DNA of 64,000 nt from Ciona savignyi (GCA_000149265.1 CH002917.1:1361843-1425842), one strand, 5' to 3'. Shown: positions 12,501-22,976, counted from the stretch's first letter. Numbers and translations: made by a program. The notes: generated by a model from the sequence alone, not told the origin.

Positions 12501-15500
12501 CAGTCAAAACATGTGGTTTAATGATAACACTTTCAGTAGTCCAACGGGTCAGTCTGGTGGTTTAGTGCGTCGCCTTTCAATCGAAAGGTTGCAGGTTCGA
12601 AACTGGTCGCTAGCTAGTCGGTTGTGTCCTTGGGCAAGGCACTCAATGGACATTGCCTGAACCCAGTGGATTAATGGGTTCTACTAAATTAAAGGAACTT
12701 TTCTAACGCCGGTAACACGGCGGTGGGCGCGAGGTGATCTAACGATTGCCCATGTGTTAACCCCTCTCGGGGATAAACATGAATATCCTATCCAAATTAA
12801 TTTGTTAAAACAACTCTCTATTTTTTACACCCTTCTAAAAATAGGGATATTCCTTTGAAACGAGCAATCCCTTTATAACAAGAGTATCCTATCTAAACAG
12901 TGGTAACCCAATTTAAAAACCCATATATAACTTTCTAGCTCTCAGAAAGTAAATTTTTGCATTTTTAAGTAAATTTTTGCATTTTCAAGTAAATTTTTGC
13001 ATTTTCAAGTAAATTTTTGTATTTTCAAGTAAATTTTTGCATTTTTGAGTGAATTTTTGCATTTAAATATTTTTCGGAAAACAAACAATTTTGACCGAAA
13101 TCCTCCACTAGGAGGAGCACGGGACTCGATCTTCCGATGGCGATGAGATTCCGACAGCTGCGACAACTGACGCGCGACTCGGTGGGCGTGTTCCGCTCCA
13201 CCATCCACGGGAGGGGGCTGTACTGCAAGCGCGATTTTGACGGGGGAGAGATGATTATGGAATACACGGGGCAGGTGGGTGGTGGATTGGAAATGTGGTT
13301 CGAAATTTCACAAAATGTGACAAAAGTAGTTTCGCAAATGTAGTTTTACGAATGGAGTTCGATATTTCGTGCTCCGCTGTTGCTTGACTTTATTGCTGGA
13401 AATAATCATTCATTTATTAGTATGGGCGGATCCACGGTAGCCCCGAGACCAGGAATTTAGGCTATAGAAGGCTTATTACTCCAGCGCCCGAGTAATGTGG
13501 CTTTCCTGAATTTAAGGAAAAGTTATATTTTTTTCTTTTATACATTTGTCAAAATTATCACCTGTCAAACAAATTTCCTTTTTATGTTCAGTCTCCCGCT
13601 TATTTTTCACGTTTTTTTTGCATTTAACCTATAAAACATTGTGACCATAAGTCTTAAAAGTTAAAACCTATAAAATATTTTGACAATAAGACTTAAAACC
13701 TATAAAATATGGGGACCATACGTCTTAAATGTAGAACTCAGAAACCATCATATTTTGCCGCTCTTTTCATAAAACATCTTATATCATGCCCATCGTCGAC
13801 TTAACAAAGCTTTTGCAATAAATACTAATTGACTTGACCAATGACTGAATAGTCAGCGGCTGGTTTCAACACAATCACCTGACGCCTTTAGATTGGCGAT
13901 TCAGCGAGCTAAGTATGTGCCAACTCACTGCGTGTATAAACTAACAGGAATACACGTGGAAACCAAAGGACGCAGGCAATTTTTGACCTGTTTTTATCAT
14001 AAACGAATATTATGTTTATTATACAGCGTGCCGTTGTTCTGTTAATCGGATTTCACTTCGCGAGTTGTCGCATGCGTCAAACTAATCCCTGAAAATCGAC
14101 GTTTGTACCAACAAGTTCAAGTGCCATACTCTGATCGCCGCTTGCATTTACAAAGTAGCAGGCGACCAGCGGTCAAGTGCGTCCACTTGCGAACGTCCAT
14201 CCGTCAAAGTTGACGCACAAACATTACGTGCCGGTCAAGTGGGCTGACGTACGGCACGCTTTAGCGCAGGAGTCGTCGCTCTAAAACTTGAAGCATCGCC
14301 TTCCAACCTTAAAATTGCGCTGCGCACCAAAATTATTATCCCCGGTCGAAAGCATTCGATACGACAAGCCGTTTACGGATTAACGGTTTAAAATTTACAA
14401 CATAAAAGACCATAAATTACGGTGTTATTGAAACTGCGTGAAAGTAATATTAGATCGTCGGTTAATTCGATAATATCAAATCGATCAAAATTTAAGCTTA
14501 CCGTAGCTATACGGTTAAGTATAAGGTATTACTACGATCAGTCAAAAAAAATTTATGTAGAAGTTTCAAAATCGTCGTTATTATCATAATGACCTCGTTT
14601 GAACCGCGTTCATAACTACGTCAGACGTATTTACAGTCTTAACCCTTGCACTTGTCTATCATCGTTTACATGAAATTAAACGACCCCGTAATATCAAATA
14701 ACCAAACGTTTGGTAAGAATTACGCTGATTCATACTGGTTTAATCCGTATGTTCGTGACGTAAGACTACTTCGAGTATATCGTGTTGCAAGACTTTGAAT
14801 TTATCGTGACGTTAGACTTCGAATAGATCGTGTCTAAAGACTTTTTATCGTGTTATATGTCTTCGAGTATATCGTGTCGTATGTCTTCGAATAGATCGTG
14901 ACGTAGGACTTCGAATTTATCGTGTCGTATGTCTTCGAATTTATCGTGTCGCAATTAAACGTGGCTCAATTTATCGCATTAATACGCCATTTATCGCGTT
15001 TATGCAAATTTAATTAGTGTCAAATCAGCGTCCAATAGACGACGGTTCTATAAAAAAAAAGCCAAGAGAGAAAATAGCCTATCGACATTCAGACCTTCGC
15101 AATGTAAAACATTTCACTTTTTAATCTTAAAAGTGGTTTTGTTAGTCTTCACTTAATAACACATTCGCGCGTACGCTGTGCACAAATTGAGTGCACGTTT
15201 ATGACGCAAAAAGACACACAACAATCAATATAAGTATTTTAGTTAGCCATCAAATATTTCTTCAGTTTTCGTTTCTTTTTTTGTGCTGACAAGATTTCCC
15301 CAAGTGCCAAAAAAATGTGATTTTAAAAAATCAAGTTAAATTTCAACGAGTAAGAAAAACGAAAAAATACCGCCATCATAAAAAAACAAAGATAATGTAA
15401 TACTTTAAAAATAATGCACCCTTATAGATATTAATGTCAGCTGATTTGTGCGTGTTGTTCTTTTTGGCCAGTTTTCGTTGGACGAAAATGGTTATGTGTG

Positions 15501-18005
15501 TCATTTCTATATTGCCGGGTGAGAAAATCCACATTAACGGAATTCAACATGATAAACTTGTGTCCACCGGCGGGTTACCGGGACTATTGCAGCGTGTGGT
15601 ATATGGTTGACACGTTCCTTCAGTTTAAGTATAAGCCAATAATCCACTTGAATTAGCTGGCCCACGCTAAGTGCATTGCTGAAGGTCACACAACCGATTC
15701 AACCGAACTGACGACTCTTTAAATATCTGACTTCGAACGGGAGAAAAATTATACAATATTTTGTATTTTCTGTCCGTTTTATTATACATTAAGTTCGTAC
15801 TTTTTTTGGAAAAAAACTAAAAAGGAAAAGAGGGTAACTTTAGTTTATTCTTTTTTTGCCCCAGTATTAAAAAATGTCAAACGAATCAAATCACGACACA
15901 AGAACAGGAAAAGACGGCAAAACGAACAGTCGTTAAACACGTCATTAAAAAAAGGATATCGTTTAATAAATATAGCGGTGGTGGCCGCCAAATCTAAGCA
16001 AAATAACAATAATATGCAAACCAAATTTTTAAGCAAGACCAAAACAATATAATATAATAAAGCTATACCCTTAAAAAAGCCTATTTCATAAGGTTTTGTG
16101 TTGTGGTCGGTTGCTTTTTTTGAGGAGGAAGGGTTTAAATTCCTACCAGTGATGGTAACTGTAGTTTAAAATAAAGAGAGTACCAAGTAACAGTTTAATC
16201 TTAGGCGTCAAAGAGTCCGTGTTTGCCATCTATTTCACTCCTATTTCACACCCCGATTGCAGATCATCCGGCGAGAGCTGACGGACAAGCGAGAGAAGTA
16301 CTACGAGAGCAAGAGCATCGGTTGCTACATGTTTCGTATGGACGACTACTTCGTCGTGGACGCCACTGTGCTGGGTTCAGGGGCGCGCTTTATCAACCAC
16401 TCCTGCGAACCGAACTGCTATTCTCGCATCGTCCAGTTTGAAGGTTGGTGGTGTGGGACGCGCGATGAGGCTGCTGTTTTGGTTTAGGGAAACACAGTAA
16501 ATCAAGTGGTTTAAAACGATGAACAAAAACTACAGGAACGTCTTCGTTTTGTTGAAGATACTGTGACAAGTCGGGTAACTCGATGGGCGCGGGGTAATCT
16601 GACGATTCCACGTATTAACGCGCTTACAATGGGGAAACTAAGAGAAGGGGAAAAGGGAAAGGGGAAACATCAAACTAAAACTATAGAAACTAATTCTCTG
16701 CCCCAAACCATAATCTCAACCACAAATGTACTACTAACTTTAATTCCAGCCCTAACACTCACCCTAACTCCCCAATCTTTAGTTAAGTGTGCAGTTTCCC
16801 TTCTCCCCTCTTAGTTTCCCCATTGTAAGCGCGTTAACACTTGAAATCGTCAGATTACCTCGCGCCCATCGAGTTACCCGACTTGTCACAGTGTCTTCAA
16901 CAAAACGAAGACGTTCCTGTAATTTTTGTTCATCATTTTAAACCACTTAATTTAGGAAATGTACACGAAGTGTACTGCCTAAGGACACCGCCAACCGGTT
17001 TGATTTTATGATTAACAAAACGAATTCTGACATTTGTTCCATTTAAAAATCACCCAACAACATTCATGGAAACCTTTGCAAAAGCATTGCGTTAAAAATA
17101 GCGGCTATACTTAAGCCTGATAGCACACGACAATGCTAAAGCGCCTTTGTAAATAATTTTTTATCTAGTTATCGGCTGGAATGCTAATTTTTCCGTGGGT
17201 GTGACAAAGATATACTTTGTTTCAAATTGCGTGAACTGTTGTGTTTAACGGTTGGTTTGGTCATATAGTAGCACGACCCTAAATCGAATGGTGGTGGATT
17301 CGAAACCAATCGCTGGTTAGTCTTCTGTGTACGTGAACAAGGTACATCGTCGTCTGATCCTAGTGGTATATTGGGTTGAAAAACGATAGCAACATCTCCA
17401 ACATTTTGCAGTGGACTATTGGGCGTGCGTTAAAGGCACAATTTCTGTACAATATCACCCCCGCATTTTTCCTACCCGGTGGGTAGAAATGAACTCAAAT
17501 CTCTATCCTAAAATGTCATCCTAAAATGAGTATCAAAATATCTATCCTAAAATATTCGCCCACATTCTTCCTACCCAGTGCCTGTAGTGTTTGTTCATCT
17601 TTTTAAACCACTTGATTTCGAAAATGTATCCTAAAATGAGCATCAAATCTCTATCCTAAAATGTCAAGCATAATCGACTGTAACTTGACACCCGTCCACC
17701 AAAAAAATCAATCTTTTTTTTTTTTTTTTTTTTTGATGACCGAACTAAGTTTCGAACCCATGATGGGCTCGTCACAAGGACCGTTTTTTGTATAAGAGTC
17801 GGTATCTTAACCTCACTGTCATCAAACGTCGCCCCCACAAAACCCGTCCTCCCACGCAGGGAAGAAGCACATCGTCATCTTCGCGTTGCGGCGCATCCTA
17901 CGCGGCGAGGAACTTACCTACGACTACAAGTTCCCGATCGAAGACGACTCGCACAAGATCGCCTGTCACTGCGGCGCTCGGCTCTGTCGCAAGTTCATGA
18001 ACTGA
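682..18005 (+). CDS. KMT2: KMT2A/B (MLL/trithorax) class histone H3 lysine-4 methyltransferase, 3' part, 5' end outside window
   Basis: Eleven exons in continuous phase: 682-3537, 4231-5582, 5992-6180, 6735-6858, 7731-7840, 9056-9206, 9804-10015, 10378-10526, 13112-13274, 16263-16443 and 17860-18005, giving about 1,876 residues to a TGA. Seen: Ser/Lys-rich and Pro/Gln-rich low-complexity exons, a basic segment (6735-7840), FYRC, a Win motif (GCARAEQY), then SET and post-SET. The SET core shows [37 protein letters not shown] and [12 protein letters not shown], ending [19 protein letters not shown] is the MLL1/2 form; MLL3/4 have KFD.ED. Known of the family: nuclear H3K4 methylation within a WDR5-RBBP5-ASH2L-DPY30 complex. 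PHD, CXXC and FYRN regions are expected upstream and are not in the window. The first exon here opens at an acceptor (phase 1), so it is internal. Inferred: functional, since every catalytic and zinc-binding residue I can place is present. Confidence 0.95.
1432..1505 (+). repeat. Four-copy 18-base in-frame coding repeat in KMT2
   Basis: Repeats of g(c/a)tgtcaatcaatcagta encode alternating AVNQSV and DVNQSV hexapeptides. The unit is a multiple of three, so copy-number change keeps the frame. Confidence 0.9.
3780..4112. repeat. Intronic satellite, two alternating unit types of about 48 bases
   Basis: About seven units of gtgtgggttataactcattt followed by either a gaaacttctgtggatt form or a gatatcttgtgggtt form, which alternate. 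It lies inside the KMT2 intron 3538-4230. Confidence 0.85.
4231..5582 (+). CDS. KMT2: KMT2 second large exon, acidic then Pro/Gln-rich
   Basis: Begins after ttcaatgcag (phase 1) and ends at cag|gta (phase 0). The first part is acidic and Ser-rich, with many EE, DD and SSIEDE-like runs. The second half is Pro/Gln/Asn/Thr-rich ([21 protein letters not shown]), like transactivation-type disordered regions. No domain is recognised. Phase agrees with both neighbouring exons. Confidence 0.85.
5992..7840 (+). CDS. KMT2: KMT2 middle exons 5992-6180, 6735-6858 and 7731-7840
   Basis: Three short exons link the low-complexity region to FYRC. The first encodes a helical segment around [20 protein letters not shown], phase 0 at both ends. 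The second is strongly basic (KRRRSS, KLKKKRM) and could serve as a nuclear localisation signal. The third ends [11 protein letters not shown] before the donor at 7841. Donors and acceptors are canonical and all phases match, so the chain from 4231 to 9206 needs no frame change. The 6859-7730 intron holds an antisense SINE and one copy of a dispersed repeat. Confidence 0.8.
6887..7174 (-). mobile_element. SINE family A (tRNA-headed), antisense
   Basis: Read on the minus strand it has a tRNA-like head with a box B-like ggttcgaaac, a body containing gtcggttgtgtccttgggca, and a tail ending catgaatatcctatcc. It matches 12549-12798 in the opposite orientation. Confidence 0.8.
7483..7682. repeat. 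Dispersed repeat C, copy 1 (KMT2 intron)
   Basis: About 200 bases starting agtagtgcggttagcaga and ending after a C-tract and aataacataat. It is repeated at 9401-9590 in the next intron but one. No clear terminal inverted repeats, so the class is unknown. Confidence 0.7.
8280..9040. repeat. Intronic satellite, monomer about 38 bases, with a longer interspersed unit
   Basis: Many copies of ttacccgaaaactgaccgct plus ttacacactaaaaacccc. A spacer of roughly 150 bases, marked by gtcaatggcaatccaa and gtagtaatt.gaggaacccc, occurs twice (about 8345-8500 and 8625-8750), giving a higher-order structure. It ends about 15 bases before the FYRC exon at 9056. Confidence 0.85.
9056..10526 (+). CDS. KMT2: KMT2 FYRC domain and Win motif exons (9056-9206, 9804-10015, 10378-10526)
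   Basis: The first exon contains [16 protein letters not shown], corresponding to the SEDGF.V segment of MLL FYRC. The second continues with [14 protein letters not shown] and [18 protein letters not shown], matching the C-terminal FYRC region (HDAVIFLAEQLEGA in human MLL1, from memory). The third has [11 protein letters not shown] followed by [11 protein letters not shown]; the Arg codon in CARAE (10408-10410) is the expected WDR5-binding arginine of the Win motif. In the family, FYRN and FYRC pair the two halves of the protein and Win anchors WDR5. Confidence 0.93.
9401..9590. repeat. Dispersed repeat C, copy 2 (KMT2 intron)
   Basis: Same order of blocks as 7483-7682: agtagtgcggttagcaga, catgatagctacagtgaa, cagtgccagaatgaa, C-tract, aataacataat. 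It differs by scattered substitutions and small indels. Confidence 0.7.
9700..9775. repeat. Short dispersed repeat D, copy 1
   Basis: The segment tagtatggctgggtccacag through ggaatttaggccatagaagg is repeated in similar form at 13419-13490. Both copies lie in KMT2 introns. Confidence 0.5.
10038..10335 (-). mobile_element. SINE family A, antisense, just before the Win-motif exon
   Basis: Same body and tail as 6887-7174: ggatattcatgtttat, gggaaaacc, cgtcagatcacct, ctgggttcaggcaatgt, cacaaccgaccagctagcga. It ends about 42 bases upstream of the exon at 10378. Confidence 0.75.
11030..11146 (-). mobile_element. SINE family B (short tRNA-like), antisense
   Basis: Minus strand reads acggtcgtg, a box A-like segment around gaatggttaacgcgaccgat, then a box B-like gggttcgaaact and an A-tract (T-tract on +). 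No cloverleaf can be drawn, so it is not a tRNA gene. Confidence 0.7.
12549..12798 (+). mobile_element. SINE family A, the best-preserved sense copy
   Basis: Head cagtctggtggtttagtgcg, box B-like gcaggttcgaaac, body gtcggttgtgtccttgggca and cattgcctgaacccagtgga, tail catgaatatcctatcc. Used here as the family reference. Confidence 0.85.
12947..13066. repeat. Six-copy 20-base tandem repeat ahead of the SET exon
   Basis: Units of aagtaaatttttgcatttt(t/c), directly repeated, ending about 45 bases before the exon at 13112. Confidence 0.9.
13112..18005 (+). CDS. KMT2: KMT2 SET and post-SET catalytic exons (13112-13274, 16263-16443, 17860-18005)
   Basis: Starts with the conserved MRFRQLRQL lead-in, then [12 protein letters not shown] and MIMEYTGQ; the second exon opens [14 protein letters not shown]. 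It continues through [16 protein letters not shown] and [11 protein letters not shown] (cofactor-binding pseudoknot, Asn-His and the first zinc Cys). The last exon has [20 protein letters not shown], with the catalytic Tyr, and the post-SET Cys-x-Cys-x4-Cys (CHCGARLC). Stop TGA is at 18003-18005. The exons are GC-rich compared with their AT-rich introns. Two large introns (2,988 and 1,416 bases) interrupt the domain; the second holds a long inverted repeat and an antisense SINE. Confidence 0.96.
13419..13490. repeat. Short dispersed repeat D, copy 2
   Basis: Matches 9700-9775 (tagtatgg.c.ggtccac.gtagcc and ggaatttaggc.atagaagg). Confidence 0.5.
14750..14955. repeat. Degenerate 25-28-base tandem repeat in the SET intron
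   Basis: About eight units of the type tcgtgtcgtatgtcttcgaat plus (tt/ag)atcgtg. The stretch is CpG-rich compared with the other introns. Confidence 0.75.
15470..15725 (-). mobile_element. Degraded SINE family A, antisense
   Basis: Weak but collinear blocks: ccggcgggttaccgggacta, tattgcag.gtgtg.tatatg, ccttcagttt and caca.ccgattc. Boundaries are approximate. Confidence 0.5.
16498..16954. repeat. Large inverted repeat (147-base arms) in the SET intron
   Basis: Left arm 16498-16644 (starts taaatcaagtggtttaaaac, ends ggggaaactaagag) is nearly the exact reverse complement of right arm 16808-16954, with a spacer of about 163 bases. Part of each arm resembles the 3' half of SINE family A. It begins 55 bases after the donor of the 16263-16443 exon. 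Confidence 0.9.
17713..17820 (-). mobile_element. SINE family B, antisense, ahead of the last KMT2 exon
   Basis: Long T-tract, then gtttcgaacccatgatgggc, ccgttttttgtataagagtc and a degraded head. Ends about 40 bases before the acceptor of exon 17860. Confidence 0.75.
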
Positions 18006-18342
18006 CGGACGCCGTCGAACCCGCATTCCCGATTTGCACAGCCCTACACCAAAGAGAACACTGCCAATCCAAAATTCATGATGCGTTTTACCGTCGTTCT
18101 GTTATTTTTGTTTGTTCAAATCTGTTTTTACGACCTAGCCAAAGCACCGTTTGACATCTACCCACAAAACGGCTTGGTTTGTTCTGTTTTCTAATTGTTT
18201 TCCATCGCCGATTTCCGCTATTTTTCTAGCCCCGTTTCCGATCGTGTATTAAAATACTTTCTTCAAGCAATGGAAGTTATTTTAGCCACAGTTCGACATT
18301 TCAGCGTCAGAGGATTGCGCAATAACCCACAAGTTACAGCAT

Positions 18343-18442
18343 NNNNNNNNNNNNNNNNNNNNNNNNNNNNNNNNNNNNNNNNNNNNNNNNNNNNNNNNNN
18401 NNNNNNNNNNNNNNNNNNNNNNNNNNNNNNNNNNNNNNNNNN
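18343..18442. other. Assembly gap, exactly 100 Ns
   Basis: 100 consecutive N, the conventional placeholder for a gap of unknown size. Translations across it are meaningless. Confidence 0.99.
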
Positions 18443-19724
18443 GCTTTCAGTTCTCATACCGGTGGATTGGCCTTGATATGTCAGATCACTTCCCGATTGT
18501 GAGTGATTTTCTGTCATCCGAACCCAATTTATTGCTCGTAGACGCCGGCCTAATAACTGCATATGTTTTGTTAACGTAATCCCAGCCCCAATGATGACAA
18601 ACCGCCCCCTCATGCAATACGGTCAGTTGCGTAATTCCGTGCTGCCAAGCCGGTTTGGCGATACAGGTTGTGTTAAACAGCTCCGACAGAATGCGAAATC
18701 GCGTAATTCTAGATGATATTAAAAGCTGTTCAGTTGTGTTCTGACCGCAGGGAATAGCTTGAAGGTCGTGGCGCTTTTTTAATATGAAATATGGGCGGAA
18801 AATGAAAAAAAAGGGATAACTTTGTCAAAACCACACCCTAAAGCAGCCGCGAACTTTTATAACTTTGGTTTCATTTTTATTTTAAAATAATCTATATAAA
18901 AGATAAGCAACAAAACGACAGTCGTAAAATCACATTGTGGAAAAATAAAATACCGTTTTCACGGTTCTATTCGGCCCCCCAATTGGCTATGTTTATTTGC
19001 AACGATTAACTCTAACGCAATCGATTTATTGCAAATAATTTTAATTATCCAAGTCATTAAATTTTTATTCTTTCGCGCTGTGTCTTCTATTATTTGTAGT
19101 GCAAGAATGCCAATTGTGACGTAACACGTACACAATGTAGGCTAACCCACGGTTATTTCCAGCTTACAGAACAGGTACAGCATTCGTCCGATTCTCGATA
19201 GACACCCACCTAGCATTAAATTATGCACTTCGAAACAAACCGGTAGCGATATCGTTTTGATTGATGCCTCTACTTTGCGTAAAGCCGCGTATTTATTAGT
19301 GCAATTGAACCCGTGTCGTCGATTGCAGAACATACGCATTAACTGCCGTAATTACAGTGTTGGCAATATAAATGCCCCTGTAGAAATGCATGCATTAGTT
19401 GAAATCAAAATCCTTTCAAAATGTCAACGACAGTGTACCTTTTAATTTAAATTCAGTCAGCCGTTTGTAGATTTTACTTTGAAGAGAAGTTTTTTTTAAC
19501 TATACCCAATTTTTTATAATTTAATCGAATTTTAGGGTAATAACGGAAAATGCCAATCGGCATAATTAGATTATAATAAGATATACTACGCCCTACCGCG
19601 TATACTTACTACTAGGTATCCGAAACTATCAATCAGTTAAACAGAATATAGACTTGTAGTTAATAAGAAACAACGCAGCCTTGATATACGGTAAAAGGTT
19701 CACTAGAAGTAGTTAACCTAGTGA

Positions 19725-19890
19725 AATAATGGGTACTACCAAATTGAAGAAAGGTCTATATCCAAAACAACGCACTGCAATAGCTCCGGTAACTTGACGA
19801 TGGGCGCAAGGTGATCTGTCGATTGCCCGTGTGTTAACGTCTATTGCGTTTTCCCATTCACGTGAATAAACAGGAATATCCTATCCTTTC
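19725..19890 (+). mobile_element. SINE family A, 5'-truncated
   Basis: Body and tail only: aatgggtactaccaaattga, cggtaacttgacgatgggcg, gtgatctgtcgattgcccg, gaatatcctatcc. Confidence 0.7.
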
Positions 19891-21868
19891 TTATATATCA
19901 ACCTTATCCTATCCAATCCTATTAGTTGCTTGGTTTCAACCATATATTAATGCTGTAGTGTTTTCTTTTAGAATCCATAAGTTTGTATACCATTACATGG
20001 ATTAATAGTATAGATAACCCCGTAGTAAGTATGCGGCTTTTATCAATAAATATCATAATTTTCCCGTGGTTAAAGGAATATCTTCCATATCGGATTAACA
20101 AAACTTTTTAATTTAAGACGTAACATGACTTTACTATCAACCAATATAAGGTCCAGCAAAATATTTCCAGACTGAATCAACCAACTAACCGCGAAATTAT
20201 TAAACCAAACTATTTCTAATAAACATCGAAATTATGTGACTAATAGCTGTGGAATTAGCAAAGTAGGTAGCGTGTAACGGTGTTTAAAATTCTTAAATCG
20301 TCTAATTAATTCAGGCTACTCATAACTGCGAAATTACAGCCTGTCACCGAAATTCGAATAAACAATTTTATCAACGTAGGGCGAGGTTAAATTTCCGTTG
20401 GACTTCCGCCGCAGAGGCGTACTGCGGTGTTAGCACAGGTTACAATTGCTTGCGTTCTGTTTTACAAGTGACATTGCTATCAGTCCGATTGGTTCAATAT
20501 TTTCGTTTCCCCAGAACCGCCAACAAGTTTCATTAAATGTACATTTACTGTCGGGGGCGTCATTTGTATTTAGAACTAAACCCAGGTAAGCTTAAACTAT
20601 TCATTTGGTTAATATTAAACGGGGAATAAAGGAAATTTTGGAAATTCAGTGCAAGTGTAGTAAATCATATCAAAACTTGCTGTTTGGTTTTAGTTATTTA
20701 ATCCGCATTTGCGCAGATTTAAGCCCAACGCCGTTACGAGGATTAGTATACATTTACGTAATAATGCTTGTGTGTTGGATACTACAATTATCATTTTCCA
20801 GTGTTGCCAAGCCGTTTGTCAGTGTTGCCAAACCATGTTCACTTGTGTCAAACAATTTATTAAGTTTTGTGTAGAGTGTTTACATTCTATTTCCACTTTT
20901 ATTTCCTTTTTCACATTACCAGTGCCCAGTTCACTTCAACATATAATCATTGTATGCGTGTTGACCGAGTGTGCTTAATAGTTCTGTACCACCGTCGACT
21001 CAATAGTCGCTGGCTGTATAACTAGCCCGTCGCCTTAAGTCGTGCTGTATGGTTTAAATGCAAAGCGACAGACGACTCGCTTATTGCTTTTCACCCTGTC
21101 TTAACACGCCCAGGTACAAGACGCGACGGCAGCGCACACAAGTCTGTCTCGCTGCTGGAACAGCACAGAAACGTTCACGCAAATCGATGCCGCCGATTTC
21201 TGTTTCGTAATTCACAATTATTATCGATAGTAGTGCTGTATGATTCTATACTGAGGATGTCAATCTTTTTGTTTAAACAAAAATAATTTTAATTTATAGT
21301 TGGTAATCTTTTAAATCCTAAAGTCAGACGTACCCCTCTTCGAATTTTATATAAAAAAAAACAGTTTTACTAACTGTGAAATTATTTGTCTCCTTATCTC
21401 ATCAAACCATAACTAAAAGGATCGTAATCATCTATAATCTACAGTCGGTTGTGTTCTTGGTCAATCTACTAACCCTAACCCAGTGAATAGTAATTGAACA
21501 GAAACAACAGCATTTTTTCAAACATAAAATCACTCTTGACACTGCACAAGATGCAGTAGCTGTACTGTGGTCACGAGGTGATCTGCCACCCCTTGTTGTA
21601 CGGCCCATTAGAATAAAGCATATTTTACTATTACCCGTCGTTTATTTCATTGCTGATTTGGACAGAACCGAACACTTTAACGCAGCCTAATTAAGTAGTT
21701 ATTTGGTTTGAATCATATATTAATTTTGTAGTGTTTCTTTCCTAGTAATTATGCGGCTCAAAGTGTTAATATATGTTGCCCAGCGCAGTTTCAAACTCGT
21801 TACATGGTAGTTTTTTAATTGCTCACTTTATGAGAATGAATCGAGCTAACCAATACACAACCGTTTAT

Positions 21869-22072
21869 TTTGCCTTAAAAGCAAGTGCGAGAACTCTTGC
21901 AAGCGTGTGGCAACCCGTATATTATTTTAACTTGAGTTGTGTGATCGGACAAATTTAACTTTGCCTTAGAAAGCAAGCATTTCAGTTTGCCTTAAAAGCA
22001 AGTGCGAGAAGTTTTGCCAGCGTGTGGTAACCTGTATATTATCCTAACTTAAGTTGTGTGATCGGACAAATT
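21869..22072. repeat. Two-copy direct repeat, about 90 bases each
   Basis: ttgccttaaaagcaagtgcg through gtgtgatcggacaaattta occurs at about 21870-21956 and 21987-22072, with a partial third start at 21962. Confidence 0.8.
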
Positions 22073-22268
22073 TAAATTTTACTTCATTAACAAATTTAAA
22101 TTTTACTTCAATTTTTGTTTATACGTCCAACGATCGTGCGTGGAAAACGAGTGGCGACAGCGGTCGGGCTGAGTGGCCGCCCTCATGAAGTGCTGTCTCG
22201 CAGCGTAACCTGGACTGCGTGTCCGACGTGCGTGAAAAAAACGCAAACCCTCCGGTCGCGCGCAGCCC

Positions 22269-22276
22269 TATATAAA
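22269..22276 (+). promoter_or_regulatory. TATA box candidate ahead of a small ORF
   Basis: TATATAAA in a locally GC-rich stretch, 49 bases before the ATG at 22325. Confidence 0.45.
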
Positions 22277-22324
22277 CTGACTTAATCAAACCTCTTATCA
22301 AGGGCGGTTGGAAGCGATTGAAAG

Positions 22325-22504
22325 ATGCTTCATAGGCAAGGACTCGAATTTCTAGAAGCCGCCCAACGTCGAAGGGATAGGCTACTCGCCGATGCGTATA
22401 GTTCCCGTTTTCGTTCTGGTGTACGGATTTATCGATATCGCCAAAGATCGTTATATAATTTAGATGCGTTGGGCGTATTTTCGGAGATTTTAACAAATCA
22501 GTAA
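22325..22504 (+). CDS. Candidate small protein, 59 residues, unknown
   Basis: An uninterrupted ATG-to-TAA frame starting MLHRQGLEFLEAAQRRRDRL and ending FSEILTNQ. It is basic and likely helical at the N-terminus, with no signal peptide or membrane segment. A TATATAAA box 49 bases upstream gives a plausible short 5' UTR. Against it: a longer antisense frame (132 residues, 22119-22517) overlaps it, and I recognise neither. It could also be a first coding exon or a chance frame in a GC-rich regulatory patch. Confidence 0.3.
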   Translation: MLHRQGLEFLEAAQRRRDRLLADAYSSRFRSGVRIYRYRQRSLYNLDALGVFSEILTNQ

Positions 22505-22967
22505 TTACTCTCCGCATCTACGCTTATAATTGTTTCGACAAAATTAATTGAAAACTTCCATGCGTCCGGGCGATTAAGTTTTCTCTCACTTTTAATCGTT
22601 TTTTTACGACGAAGTATGGCGCCGTTTACTTTTAGGAATTTTTGTTATTTAAATATCAACGTTTGCTATTTGGCTTTGACCACGTATTCTAGAGAAGTAA
22701 CGCTAAGGTCAAAATGTCGCCAAAAAACGCGGTCGCTCGTTCCAGCTAGTATGGCTAGTTTCGCCTTCGAATTTGAACTTAGAGGACAGTTTTCCGACCT
22801 CGGCGTTTCCGGGAAAGAGCAATTCAGTTGCTTTGACCTCCGCTTGTGTTGATTGAACGTCGCAAATTCAAAGTGTGAATTCGTTTTTGGGCGGACAGTT
22901 GATGTTTCAGACACGCCCATACCCGTCCGACGTAGCTCAAATTCGAGTGCTCCAGTCATTCGCGTGG

Positions 22968-22976
22968 TATATAAAG
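22968..22976 (+). promoter_or_regulatory. TATA box of the multi-trefoil gene (candidate)
   Basis: TATATAAAG lies about 510 bases before the start codon at 23482. A possible 5' UTR donor (tta|gtaagg, 23028) and an acceptor (catttcag, ending 23428) would remove a 401-base intron. Alternatively that acceptor takes a trans-spliced leader, as happens in tunicates. Confidence 0.5.

Larger units (their letters stand above)
10527..13111. other. KMT2 intron before SET
   Basis: A 2,585-base intron. It contains an antisense family B SINE (11030-11146), a sense family A SINE (12549-12798) and a 20-base tandem repeat next to the acceptor. I see no convincing gene in the remainder, which is AT-rich with short chance ORFs. 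Confidence 0.8.
18006..22260. other. KMT2 3' flank and intergenic region, no supported gene
   Basis: Holds the KMT2 3' UTR (end not determined; possible aataaa at about 18948), the N gap, a truncated family A SINE (about 19725-19890) and a direct repeat at 21869-22072. Short ORFs at 19142-19445 and 20605-20978 show no family resemblance and lack clear splice or promoter context. Confidence 0.7.

Noticed and set aside
18195-18613. Frames spanning the N gap
   Set aside because: They include 100 undefined bases and cannot be interpreted.
22119-22517. 132-codon minus-strand frame
   Set aside because: No recognisable motif, it runs through the TATA box on the other strand, and it lies in a GC-rich patch where long chance frames are common.
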